64,000 nucleotides of DNA from Hyphomonadaceae bacterium UBA5336 (GTDB lineage: Bacteria; Pseudomonadota; Alphaproteobacteria; Caulobacterales; Hyphomonadaceae). Where the stretch lies: positions 1 through 64,000 of the forward strand of contig DHQO01000041.1 in NCBI GenBank assembly GCA_002408125.1, in the 5' to 3' direction. The notes under the pieces were generated by a model. The model was not told where the DNA came from. It searched no databases and worked only from the letters and a program-made list of their open reading frames with translations. Both the position numbers and the translations under genes were made by a program. Positions 1-8,562 of the stretch are shown here, one piece after another; position 1 is the stretch's first letter, and each line of letters opens with the position of its first letter.

Positions 1-10
1 TCTTCTTCAC
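1..10 (-). CDS. IS3 orfA start, cut by window edge
   Basis: Only a GTG start and two lysine codons are visible before the left edge. The call rests on the strong GGAGGAA ribosome binding site about 6 bp upstream and on the M-K-K start typical of IS3 OrfA proteins. OrfA is the helix-turn-helix half of the IS3 transposase, normally joined to OrfB by programmed -1 frameshifting. Whether this copy is intact cannot be seen. Confidence 0.45.
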
Positions 11-88
11 GGGCTTCCTCCTACAGGAAATCCGCTGGAAAACTAACATCAAATCCGGTCCACTTTCACCAGATCACGTCATTCCACG

Positions 89-110
89 TAGCGGCGTTCA
101 TGCCGCTACA
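89..110. other. Perfect palindrome at the orfB stop
   Basis: An 8-bp perfect inverted repeat, GTAGCGGC and GCCGCTAC, with a 6-nt spacer spans the last codons and stop of orfB. It could fold as a hairpin in the transposase mRNA, but there is no T-tract, so a classical terminator is not supported. Confidence 0.5.
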
Positions 111-733
111 TCCACACAGTAAGGCGGCATGAACGCCGCGGGCAAGATGGCTTGTGGCGCAGGAGGGCGGTAGCCCAGAGAAGAGTGTGGGCGCGCGGTG
201 TTGTAGTGTTGCCGCCATGTCTCAATCAGGATCTGGGCCTCCCTGAGATCGAAGAAGATTTCCCTCGCCAGCAACTCGTCCCTGAGTTTGGAGTTGAAGC
301 TCTCGCAGTATCCGTTCTCCCAGGGCGAGCCGGGTTCGATATAGAGCGTCTTCACGCCGATGCGCTGGAGCCACTCGCGCAGGGCGGTGGCGATGAACTC
401 GGGGCCGTTGTCGGAGCGCATATGCTCGGGTGGCCCATGCAGGACGAACAACTCGCCCAGCGTGTCGAGCACATCACGCGAGTTGAGCTTGCGTTCGACA
501 CGGATCGCCAGGCATTCGCGGGTGAACTCATCGATCACGCACAGCATGCGGAAGACCCTTCCATCATGGGTGCGATCCTGGACGAAATCGTAAGACCAGA
601 CATGGCCCTTATGCGCTGGTCGGAGCCTCACGCACGAATCGTCATTCAGCCATAACCGGCCGCGTTTTGGTTGTTTCATCGGAACTTTAAGCCCCTCACG
701 CCGCCAGATGCGATACGCACGCTTCTCGTTCAC
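98..733 (-). pseudogene. IS3-family transposase OrfB, 5'-truncated
   Basis: This is the DDE integrase half of an IS3 transposase. The DDE signatures are visible: W-S-Y-D-F near residue 47, R-S-D-N-G-P-E-F near 107 and the downstream E in N-G-Y-C-E-S-F-N-S-K near 141. The C-terminal H-Y-N-x-x-R-P-H-S-S-L-G-Y motif is also present. Length from the GTG is 211 aa against about 270-290 for a full OrfB. Upstream, the expected L-L-R-R-D-G-W-H-V is broken: L-L-R-R is in another frame, as if one base was lost near 743, and a second small deletion creates a TGA near 772. The copy is therefore decayed and probably inactive. Confidence 0.85.
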
Positions 734-760
734 ATGCCAGCCGTCCGTCTCAACAGGGCC

Positions 761-1090
761 ATGATTTCAGCCGTAATCAGCCTTCCGCTTGTGTGGGAAC
801 GTGTTCCGGGTGTGCATATCCTGGCGCTGCGTCTGGGCCGTTCGGTCTGGAATTGGCTGGTCTCGGTGCTGGTACTGGTCCCGATTACACTGATCGCCGT
901 AGAAATCGTGATCTATCTCTGGCTTGCAATTGTCCCGCAGACCATCTCCTCGGACTGTTCCGGCAGCGCCGATCCGGTGACGGTCACCATGCGCGGACCA
1001 ATCGTTCAGCTCTATCCTCCGCTGCTCGTCGCCATCGGCCTGTGGCTCCTGCATATCCGGGCATTGAGTGTGTCGCCGCGAGCACGGTGA
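761..1090 (+). pseudogene. 3' fragment of a membrane protein gene
   Basis: The reading frame encodes two clear hydrophobic helices, one around W-L-V-S-V-L-V-L-V-P-I-T-L-I-A-V and one around L-L-V-A-I-G-L-W-L-L, separated by a polar loop with a single Cys. The frame continues upstream only through antisense IS3 sequence, so the natural 5' end appears to be lost at the IS junction near 785. I do not recognise the family. It may be a dead fragment, or may be translated from the ATG at 761. Confidence 0.45.
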
Positions 1091-1244
1091 CAGCCAGGGC
1101 CGACCGCCCATCTGCCTCTCATGCTTGAACCCTGTCTTTTCTGTCACCACCTAATCATCAGAGGCTCGTTCCAGGGGTTGCTGATCATCAGGACTCTCTC
1201 GGCGCGCCGAATTGAGACCTGTCTTTGAAGGAAGGATCGAACCT

Positions 1245-1493
1245 ATGACCCATCACGTCACCCCCGCCGGAATTCCGGAGTTCGAGGAGCGCGGCATGGT
1301 CTATGTCCGCCCGATCGGCCTTGAGGAACTGCAGCGCGTGCTCCCGGCCAATGCGCTGGAACAGCTCGATACCACCGACGACCTCTTTGCCGTGCACAAT
1401 TCCGAAGGCGAGCGTCTGGCCATCGTGGAAGGCCGTGAGGCCGCCTTTGCCGCCGCGCGAGCCCATGAGCTTACGCCGGCCAGCCTGCACTAG
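1245..1493 (+). CDS. DUF1150 family protein
   Basis: An 82-residue protein whose core (rich in Y-V-R-P-I and E-L-Q near the N-terminus, then D-x-L-F-A-V-H-x-x-E-G-E-R-L-A-I-V) matches the alphaproteobacterial DUF1150 family as I remember it. Family members are small soluble proteins often encoded near small heat-shock proteins; the function is unknown. No hsp20 gene is visible here, perhaps because the upstream region is scarred by the IS. I chose the ATG at 1245 because a GAAGGA site lies about 9 bp upstream. A TTG at 1212 is in frame but has no such site. Confidence 0.75.
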   Translation: MTHHVTPAGIPEFEERGMVYVRPIGLEELQRVLPANALEQLDTTDDLFAVHNSEGERLAIVEGREAAFAAARAHELTPASLH

Positions 1494-1518
1494 GCTGCCA
1501 TCCCCGCTGAAATGAAAA

Positions 1519-1555
1519 GCGCCGGGTCCTGTCAGGGCCCGGCGCAATCATTTTG
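1519..1555. terminator. Bidirectional terminator, DUF1150/ptsN
   Basis: An 8-bp GC stem (GCGCCGGG at 1519-1526 with CCCGGCGC at 1538-1545) is followed on the plus strand by a run including TTTT at 1551-1554. On the minus strand it is followed by GCTTTTCATT. It lies between two convergent genes, so it can terminate both. Confidence 0.8.
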
Positions 1556-1584
1556 GGTGGCTGGTACCCGCCTCAACTTGGCTT

Positions 1585-2064
1585 TCAGGCGGCTGAGGCT
1601 GTGGAAGCCTTGGAGTCCTGGCAGAGAATATTGCGAATGACCTTGGCTTCGTTGGCGCCGCGCAGGGCCGCACGCACTTCCGGCTTGCGGAAGGCACGGG
1701 AGACCTGGGCCAGCGCCCGCAAATGGTCCGCACCGGCCGTCATCGGGGCAAGCAGCATGAAGATGAGATCGCAGGGGTGCTCATCCACCGCATCGAAATC
1801 CACGCCTTCAGACAGCTTCATCAGGCCGCCGACCGGCGCTTCCAGCTTCGAGAGCCGGGCATGGGGAATGGCAACGCCCTCACCCACACCCGTGGAGCCG
1901 AGCTGTTCACGCTCGATGACGGCGTCATAGATCATGCGTTCGTCCAGGCCGAGTTTCTCGCCCAGCGCGCCAGACAGGCGGACAATCGCCTGTTTTCGGC
2001 TGCCACAGGAAGATTCCAGCAGGATTACGCCACGGTCCAGCAAAGCTGAAAGATCAATCGCCAT
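1585..2064 (-). CDS. ptsN: PTS-Ntr EIIA component PtsN
   Basis: A 159-aa EIIA(Ntr) protein of normal family length. The phosphorylatable histidine is His68 in V-A-I-P-H-A-R-L. The surrounding G-S-T-G-V-G-E-G motif and the C-terminal helices fit the EIIA fructose/mannitol fold. PtsN receives phosphate from the EI(Ntr)/NPr relay and regulates rather than transports, for example potassium transport, central metabolism or stress responses. It is the last gene of the lptC-lptA-lptB-rpoN-hpf-ptsN run, 9 bp after hpf, an order well known in proteobacteria. Confidence 0.95.
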   Translation of the reverse strand: MAIDLSALLDRGVILLESSCGSRKQAIVRLSGALGEKLGLDERMIYDAVIEREQLGSTGVGEGVAIPHARLSKLEAPVGGLMKLSEGVDFDAVDEHPCDLIFMLLAPMTAGADHLRALAQVSRAFRKPEVRAALRGANEAKVIRNILCQDSKASTASAA

Positions 2065-2073
2065 GAGATATCT

Positions 2074-2676
2074 CTAGGTTGAACTTGGCTCGGAAGTGGT
2101 TGGATCGACCCAACCGATATGCCCATCTGGGCGGCGGTAGACCATATTCAGGCCGTTATGCCTAGCATTGCGAAACATAAGGGCAGGAGATTCCCCCAAT
2201 TCCAGCTGCATGACTGCTTCTGAGACAGTCATGGTACGAATATGGGCATTTCCTTCTGCCACGGTCAGCGGCGCCTGGTCTGCCCCGTTGGGGAGATCAT
2301 CGCCTGAGTCGTCCTCGTCCGGGATGGGCGCGAGAATGAAACTCGCGGCGACCTCGCTCGGCAGAGGTGATCGGCCGGGCCTGTGATGATCGCGCAGGCG
2401 GCGCTTGTAGCGGCGCACGCGCTTCTCGATTTTTGCAAGCCCAGCATCAAGCGCGGCATAGGGATCATCGGCCTGACCGACCGCCTGAAGAATAATGCCG
2501 GAGTCGAGATGCACATTCATGTCGACTTCGAACAAATGGCCAGATTTTGAAACGGCCACATGAGCGTCGCCAGGCCGATCAAAGTATTTGCTGACAGCAT
2601 CTTCAAGGCCATCGGAGATCCGCTCTTGCAGGGCCTCACCTAAATCGACGTTACGTCCAGCGATCTTGATCTGCAA
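2074..2676 (-). CDS. hpf: Ribosome hibernation promoting factor, long form
   Basis: A 200-aa long-form HPF/RaiA protein. The N-terminal S30AE domain (about residues 1-105) binds the ribosomal decoding region. A linker rich in acidic residues follows. The C-terminal domain (about 140-200, with F-R-N-A-R-H-N-G-L-N-M-V-Y-R-R and G-H-I-G-W-V-D-P) mediates 100S dimer formation in this class. I place the start at TTG 2676 because AAAGGAGG lies 6-7 bp upstream and because the protein then begins M-Q-I-K-I-A-G-R-N-V-D-L-G, the expected N-terminus. The further-upstream in-frame start adds 17 unrelated residues. Confidence 0.93.
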   Translation of the reverse strand: MQIKIAGRNVDLGEALQERISDGLEDAVSKYFDRPGDAHVAVSKSGHLFEVDMNVHLDSGIILQAVGQADDPYAALDAGLAKIEKRVRRYKRRLRDHHRPGRSPLPSEVAASFILAPIPDEDDSGDDLPNGADQAPLTVAEGNAHIRTMTVSEAVMQLELGESPALMFRNARHNGLNMVYRRPDGHIGWVDPTTSEPSST

Positions 2677-2772
2677 ATCCGGCCTCCTTTTACTATCACA
2701 TGGGGAGCCATGTTGCCGCGAAAACACACGTCATGCAAAAAACACGCTCAGTTTTTTGGCAACCTGTCGTAG

Positions 2773-4278
2773 TCAGGCCGATTGGCGCATGCGCCGCCGG
2801 CGCTGGACCGAAGACGGGATCCCGAGGCTTTCACGGTATTTCGCCACGGTCCGGCGTGCAATCTCGATCCCGTATTCTGTCAGAATTTCAACGATTTGAT
2901 CATCCGACAGGACGTCTGCGGCGGTTTCCTGGTCGATCAGCGCCTTGATTCGGTGACGGACCGCCTCGGCCGAGTGGGCCTCCCCGCCACCTGTTGAGGG
3001 TATTGCAGCGGAGAAGAAATATTTAAGTTCGAACAAACCGCGCGGCGTGGCCATGTACTTGTTCGAGGTCACGCGGCTGACGGTGGATTCATGCATCGAG
3101 ATCGCGTCGGCCACCTGTTTCAGGTTCAGCGGCCGCAAATGGGCCACGCCATGGGCGAAGAAGGCGTCCTGCTGGCGCACAATCTCGCTCGCAACCTTCA
3201 GGATGGTGCGCGCGCGCTGGTCCAGCGACTTGATGAGCCAGGTCGCATTGGCCGCGCACTCGGTGATGAACTCCTTCTCGGTCTCGCGCATCCGCAGGGC
3301 GGAAACCTCGGCATAGTAGGCCTTGTCCATCAAGACCTTGGGAAGGGTGTCATTGTTCAACTCCACGGCGAACATGCCGCTCGGCAGCTCGCGCACGAAA
3401 ACATCCGGGGCAACCGCCACAGTGGTGTCGCTGGCAAAGCTCGCGCCCGGGCGCGGTGTCAGCGCGCGCAGCTCGCTGAGCATGTCCATGATATCGGCCT
3501 GGTCGACGCCGCACACATCGCGCAGCTGTTTCAGGTCGTGCTTGGCGACAAGGTCGAGGCGCTCGACCAGCGCTGCCATGGCCGGGTCGAGCCGGTTGCG
3601 TTCCTTCAGCTGCAGCGCCAGGCATTCAGGGATGGAGCGCGCCATTACGCCGGTCGGGTCAAACCCCTGGCAGACACCCAGCACGCGCTCGACATCGGCA
3701 AGTTCTGCGCCGAGCGTGTCGGCGGTTTCTTCCAGGTCGGCGCGGCAATAGCCGCCATCGTCGGTCTCGTCGATCAGGCGTGCAGCGATCAGCCGGTCCG
3801 CGCCAGTGAGGCTGGAAAGGTTGAGCTGGTTGTGCAGGTGCTGGTTCAGGGACACATCGCTAGTCAGCGAGCCCTCGAAATCGAAATCCTCGCCACCGCC
3901 CTTGCCGGAGCTGGCCTTCGACCAGTCGGTCGCCGCGCTCGGGCCCGATGCAGCGGCCGGCTGGGGCACGTCCGAGCCGGTGCCGGCCTCGAAGACATCC
4001 TCACTGGGCGCGTCGAGCGCCTCGCGCGCCTCATTGAGCCCACTGGCATCGTCCAGACGCAGATCGTCCCGGCTGGCTGCGTCGCCCGACGCCTCGCCCG
4101 CCCCGTCGCCATCGCCAGCCTCGCCGTGCTGGAGCAGCGGGTTCTTCTCGATTTCGGCCTCGACGAATTCGGCAAGCTCGATATTCGAGAGCTGAAGCAG
4201 CTTGATGGCCTGCTGAAGCTGAGGGGTCATTACCAGGGACTGTCCCTGGCGCATGTCCAATCTCTGTCTCATAGCCAT
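2773..4278 (-). CDS. rpoN: RNA polymerase sigma-54 factor
   Basis: A 501-aa sigma-54. The N-terminal region I is intact: a Q-x-L-V-M-T-P-Q-L-Q-Q-A-I-K-L-L-Q start, then L-x-x-F-x-x-x-E-x-E-x-N-P-L-L. An acidic, alanine-rich region II follows (residues about 50-120), then the core-binding domain. The C-terminal RpoN box is A-R-R-T-V-A-K-Y-R-E at residues 474-483, preceded by a helix-turn-helix for -12 recognition. Sigma-54 needs AAA+ activators; in stalked alphaproteobacteria it drives late flagellar and stalk genes. The gene starts 13 bp after lptB and probably belongs to the same transcript. Confidence 0.97.
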   Translation of the reverse strand: MAMRQRLDMRQGQSLVMTPQLQQAIKLLQLSNIELAEFVEAEIEKNPLLQHGEAGDGDGAGEASGDAASRDDLRLDDASGLNEAREALDAPSEDVFEAGTGSDVPQPAAASGPSAATDWSKASSGKGGGEDFDFEGSLTSDVSLNQHLHNQLNLSSLTGADRLIAARLIDETDDGGYCRADLEETADTLGAELADVERVLGVCQGFDPTGVMARSIPECLALQLKERNRLDPAMAALVERLDLVAKHDLKQLRDVCGVDQADIMDMLSELRALTPRPGASFASDTTVAVAPDVFVRELPSGMFAVELNNDTLPKVLMDKAYYAEVSALRMRETEKEFITECAANATWLIKSLDQRARTILKVASEIVRQQDAFFAHGVAHLRPLNLKQVADAISMHESTVSRVTSNKYMATPRGLFELKYFFSAAIPSTGGGEAHSAEAVRHRIKALIDQETAADVLSDDQIVEILTEYGIEIARRTVAKYRESLGIPSSVQRRRRMRQSA

Positions 4279-4290
4279 CAGCTTACCCCT

Positions 4291-5025
4291 TTAGGCCGCG
4301 AATCGATCTCCCAGATAGACGCGGCGAACTTCCTCGTTGCGCAGCACCATATCCGGCGGACCGTTAAACAAGACTTCACCGTCATACATAACGTAGGCGC
4401 GATCGACGATTTCGAGCGTCTCACGCACTTGGTGATCGGTGATCAAAACTCCCAGCCCGCGTTCCTTGAGGAAGCGGACCAGATCGGAAATATCGGAAAT
4501 TGCCAGCGGATCGATGCCGGTAAACGGCTCGTCCAGCAGCATGAAGCTCGGCCGCGAGGCCAGCGCGCGGGCGATTTCCACCCGACGCCGCTCCCCGCCC
4601 GACAGCGAGGTCGAGGACTGGTCGGCCAGGTGTTCGATATGCAGCTCGGCCAGCAGGGCCTGGACCTGCGCCTTGCGCTTGGAGCGGTCGGTCTCGAACA
4701 GCTCGACCACGGCCATGACATTCTCAGCGACGCTCATGCCGCGGAAGATCGAGGTTTCCTGCGGCAGGTAGCCCATGCCCAGCCGGGCGCGCTGATACAT
4801 CGGCAGGCTGGTGACATCGGCACCGTCGATCACGATCCTGCCACCATCTGCCTGGATGAGGCCCATGATCATGTAGAAACAGGTCGTCTTGCCCGCGCCG
4901 TTGGGCCCGAGCAGGCCGACAACCTCCCCGCGCTGCAGCGATAGCGACACATCGCGCACGACCTGGCGCTTGCCAAACGACTTGGCAAGCGATTCCACGA
5001 ACAGGCCCTCGGTTGTGTCTTCCAT
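4291..5025 (-). CDS. lptB: LPS export ABC transporter ATPase LptB
   Basis: A 244-aa ATPase that powers extraction of lipopolysaccharide from the inner membrane with LptF/LptG. Walker A G-P-N-G-A-G-K-T is at residues 40-47, then the Q-loop in Y-L-P-Q-E-T, the signature L-S-G-G-E-R-R-R, Walker B F-M-L-L-D-E-P-F and the switch H in L-I-T-D-H-Q-V. The ATG at 5025 is chosen because GGAG lies about 8 bp upstream; a GTG at 5058 adds an unconserved 11-residue extension. It sits between lptA and rpoN. Confidence 0.95.
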   Translation of the reverse strand: MEDTTEGLFVESLAKSFGKRQVVRDVSLSLQRGEVVGLLGPNGAGKTTCFYMIMGLIQADGGRIVIDGADVTSLPMYQRARLGMGYLPQETSIFRGMSVAENVMAVVELFETDRSKRKAQVQALLAELHIEHLADQSSTSLSGGERRRVEIARALASRPSFMLLDEPFTGIDPLAISDISDLVRFLKERGLGVLITDHQVRETLEIVDRAYVMYDGEVLFNGPPDMVLRNEEVRRVYLGDRFAA

Positions 5026-5132
5026 AGGTTCAGCTCCAAAGCAGCGCCGGTGCGCCACTTCCCCGGCCGGGTCTACAGGCGCACCCTTAAAATCGGTTTA
5101 CAACGAGCGTAACAATTCGCCCGATAGGTGAG

Positions 5133-5681
5133 TTAGTTCTCCTGAGCCGGGCTGGAAGAGCCCGATTCCGGGTTAATCAGAATCTGCACACGGCCATCGC
5201 AGCCTTTCAGGTTCGACCGGCCTTCGCTGACCTGCAGGACAAGCTCGCAGCCACGCGCGACATCCTCCCCGCGGATCAGCACCACCTCGCCGGTCAGGGT
5301 GATGGTGTCGGCCAGGGCGTCATAGGTTCCTTCATCGCCGCGCGCTTTCAGGTCGGGCGTGACATAAAAAACCTCGCCCTCGGCTGTCATGCGCTCGATA
5401 TCGCCGAAGCCGCCGCCGATCCCGGTCTGGTTGCCGCTGTTCGTACCGGAGTAGAACAGCGTCACCGTGTCGGCACGCAGGCGCGCGTCGCCCTGGACAA
5501 TGTCGACATTGCCGACCACCAGCACCCGCCGCTCGCGCTCGAGCACCGAGGAACTGTCGGCGTTCACACGGATCGGGCCGCCCTCGGACGACAGCTGGGC
5601 CAGTGCCGGAACACCGAAGGCTGCTGCGGCCACGAGACCTGCCACAAGGGGGCGGGCATGAACTCTAGTTGTCTTCACCAT
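5133..5681 (-). CDS. lptA: Periplasmic LPS-binding protein LptA
   Basis: A 182-aa OstA-like protein that bridges inner and outer membranes in the Lpt complex. There is an N-terminal signal peptide (M-V-K-T-T-R-V-H-A-R then a hydrophobic A-G-L-V-A-A-A-A-F stretch ending at A-L-A). The jellyroll repeats I-R-V-N-A-D, L-V-V-G-N-V-D-I-V-Q-G-D and L-R-A-D-T-V-T-L-F-Y follow. Two adjacent ATGs at 5684 and 5681 are possible. The second has better spacing from GGAGA, and both lie inside the end of lptC, so translation is probably coupled. Confidence 0.88.
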   Translation of the reverse strand: MVKTTRVHARPLVAGLVAAAAFGVPALAQLSSEGGPIRVNADSSSVLERERRVLVVGNVDIVQGDARLRADTVTLFYSGTNSGNQTGIGGGFGDIERMTAEGEVFYVTPDLKARGDEGTYDALADTITLTGEVVLIRGEDVARGCELVLQVSEGRSNLKGCDGRVQILINPESGSSSPAQEN

Positions 5682-6381
5682 CATTCTCCGCTGTCGGTTC
5701 TGTCTCGGTTTCTGTCTCGTCGGTCTCACCCTCAACGGCCTGTTCGCGCGGCGGGGCGGGCTCGAACACCATTTCCACATTGCCGCGGAAGGTGATCACT
5801 TCGCCATCATCGGTAATCTCGTAGGCGTCGGAACGGATATCGCCAAGCGGGCCGGTGCCATAAAGCGGGTCGAGGCCCTCGATCCGCCCTTCCAGGATGT
5901 AGAACCGGGCACTTGTTGTGCGGAACCGGTAGCCGGTCTGGTCGGTGACCTGGACATCGCGGAACAGGTCCAGCGTCTGGTTGTCCTGGTCATAGGTGCC
6001 CTCGGGCGCGGTGATGCGGCTGCCGTCCTGGTCGACCAGTTGGGGATTGGACAGATCCACCAGGCTGTCGCTGGCGCGCCGGCGCTGGGCGGTGTCGGCG
6101 GTAATGATGTAGGAATCGCCGGCCTTGTCGCGCCCGGTAAAGCGCGGATTGATCATGGTCACGATCTCGTCGCTGCCGAAGGTGTTCGGGCGCTTGTCTA
6201 TTCCCGACAGGGCATTGGCGATGACCGGCCCGGCGAGCGTGCCGATGGAAATGGCCGCGCCGGCGGTGAACACCGTGCGCAGGATGCGGACGATGGCTGA
6301 GCGGCGCTGGGTCTGGGCGAGCGTGACCTGGCGCCGGGGAGTCCAGACAAACTCGGTCTGCTCGGCAGGCGTGGCACTCAT
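5665..6381 (-). CDS. lptC: LPS export protein LptC
   Basis: A 238-aa LptC-type protein. A cytoplasmic N-terminus and one transmembrane helix near residues 37-58 precede a periplasmic beta-jellyroll (motifs I-I-T-A-D-T-A, D-L-S-N-P-Q-L, I-T-A-P-E-G-T-Y-D and F-R-G-N-V-E-M-V-F). The C-terminus is a Thr/Glu-rich acidic tail of about 25 residues. It links LptB2FG to LptA. I use the ATG at 6381 (GAGAG about 5 bp upstream). It overlaps lptA by 17 bp. About 135 bp separate it from the rnd gene upstream. Confidence 0.88.
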   Translation of the reverse strand: MSATPAEQTEFVWTPRRQVTLAQTQRRSAIVRILRTVFTAGAAISIGTLAGPVIANALSGIDKRPNTFGSDEIVTMINPRFTGRDKAGDSYIITADTAQRRRASDSLVDLSNPQLVDQDGSRITAPEGTYDQDNQTLDLFRDVQVTDQTGYRFRTTSARFYILEGRIEGLDPLYGTGPLGDIRSDAYEITDDGEVITFRGNVEMVFEPAPPREQAVEGETDETETETEPTAENDGEDN

Positions 6382-6517
6382 GAACACTCTCTCACACAAC
6401 GGGCCGTGTGCCCGCGTCTAACCCCATCGGTCATGTGTGTATCCCACACATCGCACGCAAGAAAGCGCTCAGTTCATGGCAAAATAGCGTCGGCCGGCGA
6501 ATTTCCCGCAAGCCGCG

Positions 6518-7135
6518 TCACGAAGCGTGGGAGAAGATATCGCTTTCGGCCCAGCCGGCGAGGTCGAGATCTGCGCGCACCGGCAGGAAGTCGAAACAGG
6601 CCTCGGCGAGGGCAAGGCGCCCCTCGCGCTCGAGCATGACGGTCAGCCCCTCACGGATGGCATGCAGGTGCAGCACGTCGGAGGCGGCATATTCCAGCTG
6701 CGCCTGGGTCAGCTCCGCGCGGCCCCAGTCGGAGCTCTGCTGGGCCTTGGAGAGGTCCACCCCGGCAATTTCCTTGGCGACATGTTTCAGGCCGTGCTGG
6801 TCTGTATAGGTCCGCGCCAGTTTCGACGCGATCTTGGTGCACCAGATCGGTGCGCAGTCCACGGCGAGCCATTTCTTCATCATCGCCACGTCGAAACGGG
6901 CAAAATGAAAGATCTTGAGCACCTTCGGATCGGCCAGCAGGGCCTTCAGGTTCGGGCAATCGAAATCACGGGTCAGGCGGACGACATGGGCCGTCCCGTC
7001 GCCGGACGAGAGCTGGACAACGCACAGGGCATCGCGATGGGGGTTCAGCCCCATGGCTTCTGTATCAACGGCCACGATCGGGCCCAGATCCAGGCCTGCC
7101 GGAAGGTCGGCCTCGTGCAGCGTGATCTCGGTCAC
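6518..7135 (-). CDS. rnd: Ribonuclease D-like 3'-5' exonuclease
   Basis: A 205-aa exonuclease with the DEDDy catalytic set: D and E in V-A-V-D-T-E-A-M-G, D in F-H-F-A-R-F-D, and Y and D in Y-A-A-S-D-V-L-H-L. It lacks the HRDC domain that follows in full-length E. coli RNase D (about 375 aa), so it is the short form common in alphaproteobacteria. Likely role: trimming of tRNA or other structured RNA 3' ends. It is first in the minus-strand lpt cluster and divergent from egtB across a 147-bp promoter region. Confidence 0.9.
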   Translation of the reverse strand: MTEITLHEADLPAGLDLGPIVAVDTEAMGLNPHRDALCVVQLSSGDGTAHVVRLTRDFDCPNLKALLADPKVLKIFHFARFDVAMMKKWLAVDCAPIWCTKIASKLARTYTDQHGLKHVAKEIAGVDLSKAQQSSDWGRAELTQAQLEYAASDVLHLHAIREGLTVMLEREGRLALAEACFDFLPVRADLDLAGWAESDIFSHAS

Positions 7136-7282
7136 TGGTCCTTCTCCTCGTTGGGGCGCCGCTTCCGGCCGGACAAGCTGCGTGCCTTAACTCAAATTGG
7201 CGCGATTGGCCAAGCTTCGGAGCCAAAAGGGGTGGCAAGGCGTTATCAGGTTTCCTAACTTAGGACCCAGCGGAGGGACCCA

Positions 7283-8554
7283 ATGCCACAGCTTTCAGCG
7301 CTTGGTCAGCCCGAGGCGGCGCGTCTTGGAGAAGCCTATATGGCCGTACGCGCAAGGACAGTTGCCCTGTCCGAAGGCCTCAGCGATGCAGATGCCACGG
7401 TGCAGTCCATGCCGGACGCCAGCCCCGTCAAATGGCATCTGGCGCACACGACCTGGTTTTTCGAGACATTCCTCCTGGCGGAATACCTGCCGGGATATTC
7501 GCCGTTCGACCCGGACTATGCCTACCTCTTCAATTCCTATTATGAGGGCGCCGGGCCACGCCATGCCCGCCCGCGCCGGGGGCTACTCACTCGCCCGCGG
7601 CTGGAAGAGGTGCTGGCCTATCGCGCCCATGTCGATGCCGCGATGACCGGACTGATCACTCGCGCCAGCCCATCTGCACGCGAGTTGATCACGCTCGGCC
7701 TGTACCATGAGGAGCAGCACCAGGAATTGCTGCTCACCGACATCCTGCACCTGTTTGCGCAAAACCCGCTGAAGCCCGCCTATCGCCCCGGCCAGCCGCT
7801 CGCAGTGGACGGGCCGGGTATTGCCCCGCTCTCATGGTGTTCGTTCGAGGGCGGCATTGTCGAAATCGGCGCGTCGGACACCGGATTTGCCTTTGACAGC
7901 GAACGCCCGCGCCACCGCGCCCTGCTGGAGCCCTTCGAACTCGCCCACCGCGCCGTGACCAACGGCGAATGGATGGAATTCATCGAGGATGGCGGCTACC
8001 GCACGCCGGGCCTCTGGCTCTCGGACGGGTTCGATCATGTCCGGCGCAAGGACTGGGCCGCCCCGCTCTACTGGGAGCAGAAGGACGGGCAATGGTGGAG
8101 CCAGACCCTGCGCGGCTTCCAGCCGGTCGATCCCGACGCGCCGGTCTGCCATGTCAGCTATTACGAAGCTGACGCCTTCGCCAGCTGGGCTGGCGCCCGC
8201 CTCCCGCGCGAGGCCGAATGGGAACATGCCGCCTCGGCTCAGAAGATCGCCGGCAATCTTGCCGATCTCGACCATCTGCGACCCCGGCCCCAGCGCGGGA
8301 CCAGCGCTGCACCCACCGGACTTTTCGGCGACACCTGGGAATGGACGGCCAGCGCCTTCCTGCCCTATCCGGGCTTCAAGCCCCTGCCCGGCACGGTGGG
8401 CGAATACAACGGCAAGTTCATGAGCGGACAGATGGTGCTGCGCGGGGGCTCCTGCGCCACGCCGGAAGGCCATATCCGCGCCAGCTACCGCAATTTCTTC
8501 CAGCCGGAAAAGCGCTGGCAGTTTTCCGGGCTGCGCCTTGCCCGCGACCTCTGA
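7283..8554 (+). CDS. egtB: Ergothioneine synthase EgtB
   Basis: A 423-aa non-heme iron sulfoxide synthase. The N-terminal DinB-like domain holds the iron histidines (W-H-L-A-H-T-T-W and H-E-E-Q-H-Q-E), and a C-terminal formylglycine-generating-enzyme-like domain ends in L-R-G-G-S-C and a G-L-R-L-A-R tail. EgtB joins a thiol donor to trimethylhistidine on the way to ergothioneine, a redox-protective thione. egtD follows 8 bp later, giving a two-gene operon. Dedicated egtA, egtC and egtE genes are not adjacent, as in other gram-negatives that use a shortened route. Confidence 0.95.
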   Translation: MPQLSALGQPEAARLGEAYMAVRARTVALSEGLSDADATVQSMPDASPVKWHLAHTTWFFETFLLAEYLPGYSPFDPDYAYLFNSYYEGAGPRHARPRRGLLTRPRLEEVLAYRAHVDAAMTGLITRASPSARELITLGLYHEEQHQELLLTDILHLFAQNPLKPAYRPGQPLAVDGPGIAPLSWCSFEGGIVEIGASDTGFAFDSERPRHRALLEPFELAHRAVTNGEWMEFIEDGGYRTPGLWLSDGFDHVRRKDWAAPLYWEQKDGQWWSQTLRGFQPVDPDAPVCHVSYYEADAFASWAGARLPREAEWEHAASAQKIAGNLADLDHLRPRPQRGTSAAPTGLFGDTWEWTASAFLPYPGFKPLPGTVGEYNGKFMSGQMVLRGGSCATPEGHIRASYRNFFQPEKRWQFSGLRLARDL

Positions 8555-8562
8555 AGGACGTC

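Larger units (their letters stand above)
1..785 (-). mobile_element. IS3-family insertion sequence remnants
   Basis: Two pieces of IS3-type sequence lie on the minus strand. One is the 3' part of an orfB transposase (98-733). The other is a left-end-like stretch leading into the first codons of an orfA (GTG AAG AAG at 10-1, with a GGAGGAA ribosome site just upstream). Between them, a TGGACCGG-like IR tip sits near 55-62, about 50 bp before orfA, which is the usual IS3 distance. I do not see a matching CCGGTCCA right end after orfB. Either two copies sit head to tail with the right end of the first lost, or the locus is rearranged. The right boundary near 785 is estimated from where similarity to OrfB stops. 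Confidence 0.7.

Noticed and set aside
671..1090. Full 139-codon frame starting inside the IS
   Set aside because: The first 30 codons are antisense transposase sequence; only the part after about 785 looks like a natural protein, so I list the shorter fragment.
1124..1155. CTTGAA with CCACCTAAT downstream as a heat-shock (sigma-32) promoter for DUF1150
   Set aside because: The -10 part matches CCCCAT poorly; DUF1150 biology made it tempting, but the sequence does not support it.
3091..4944. Long 617-codon open frame on the plus strand
   Set aside because: It lies fully antisense to rpoN and lptB, both with clear motifs; GC-rich codon use keeps the opposite strand open. Its composition is His/Arg/Gln-rich without domains.
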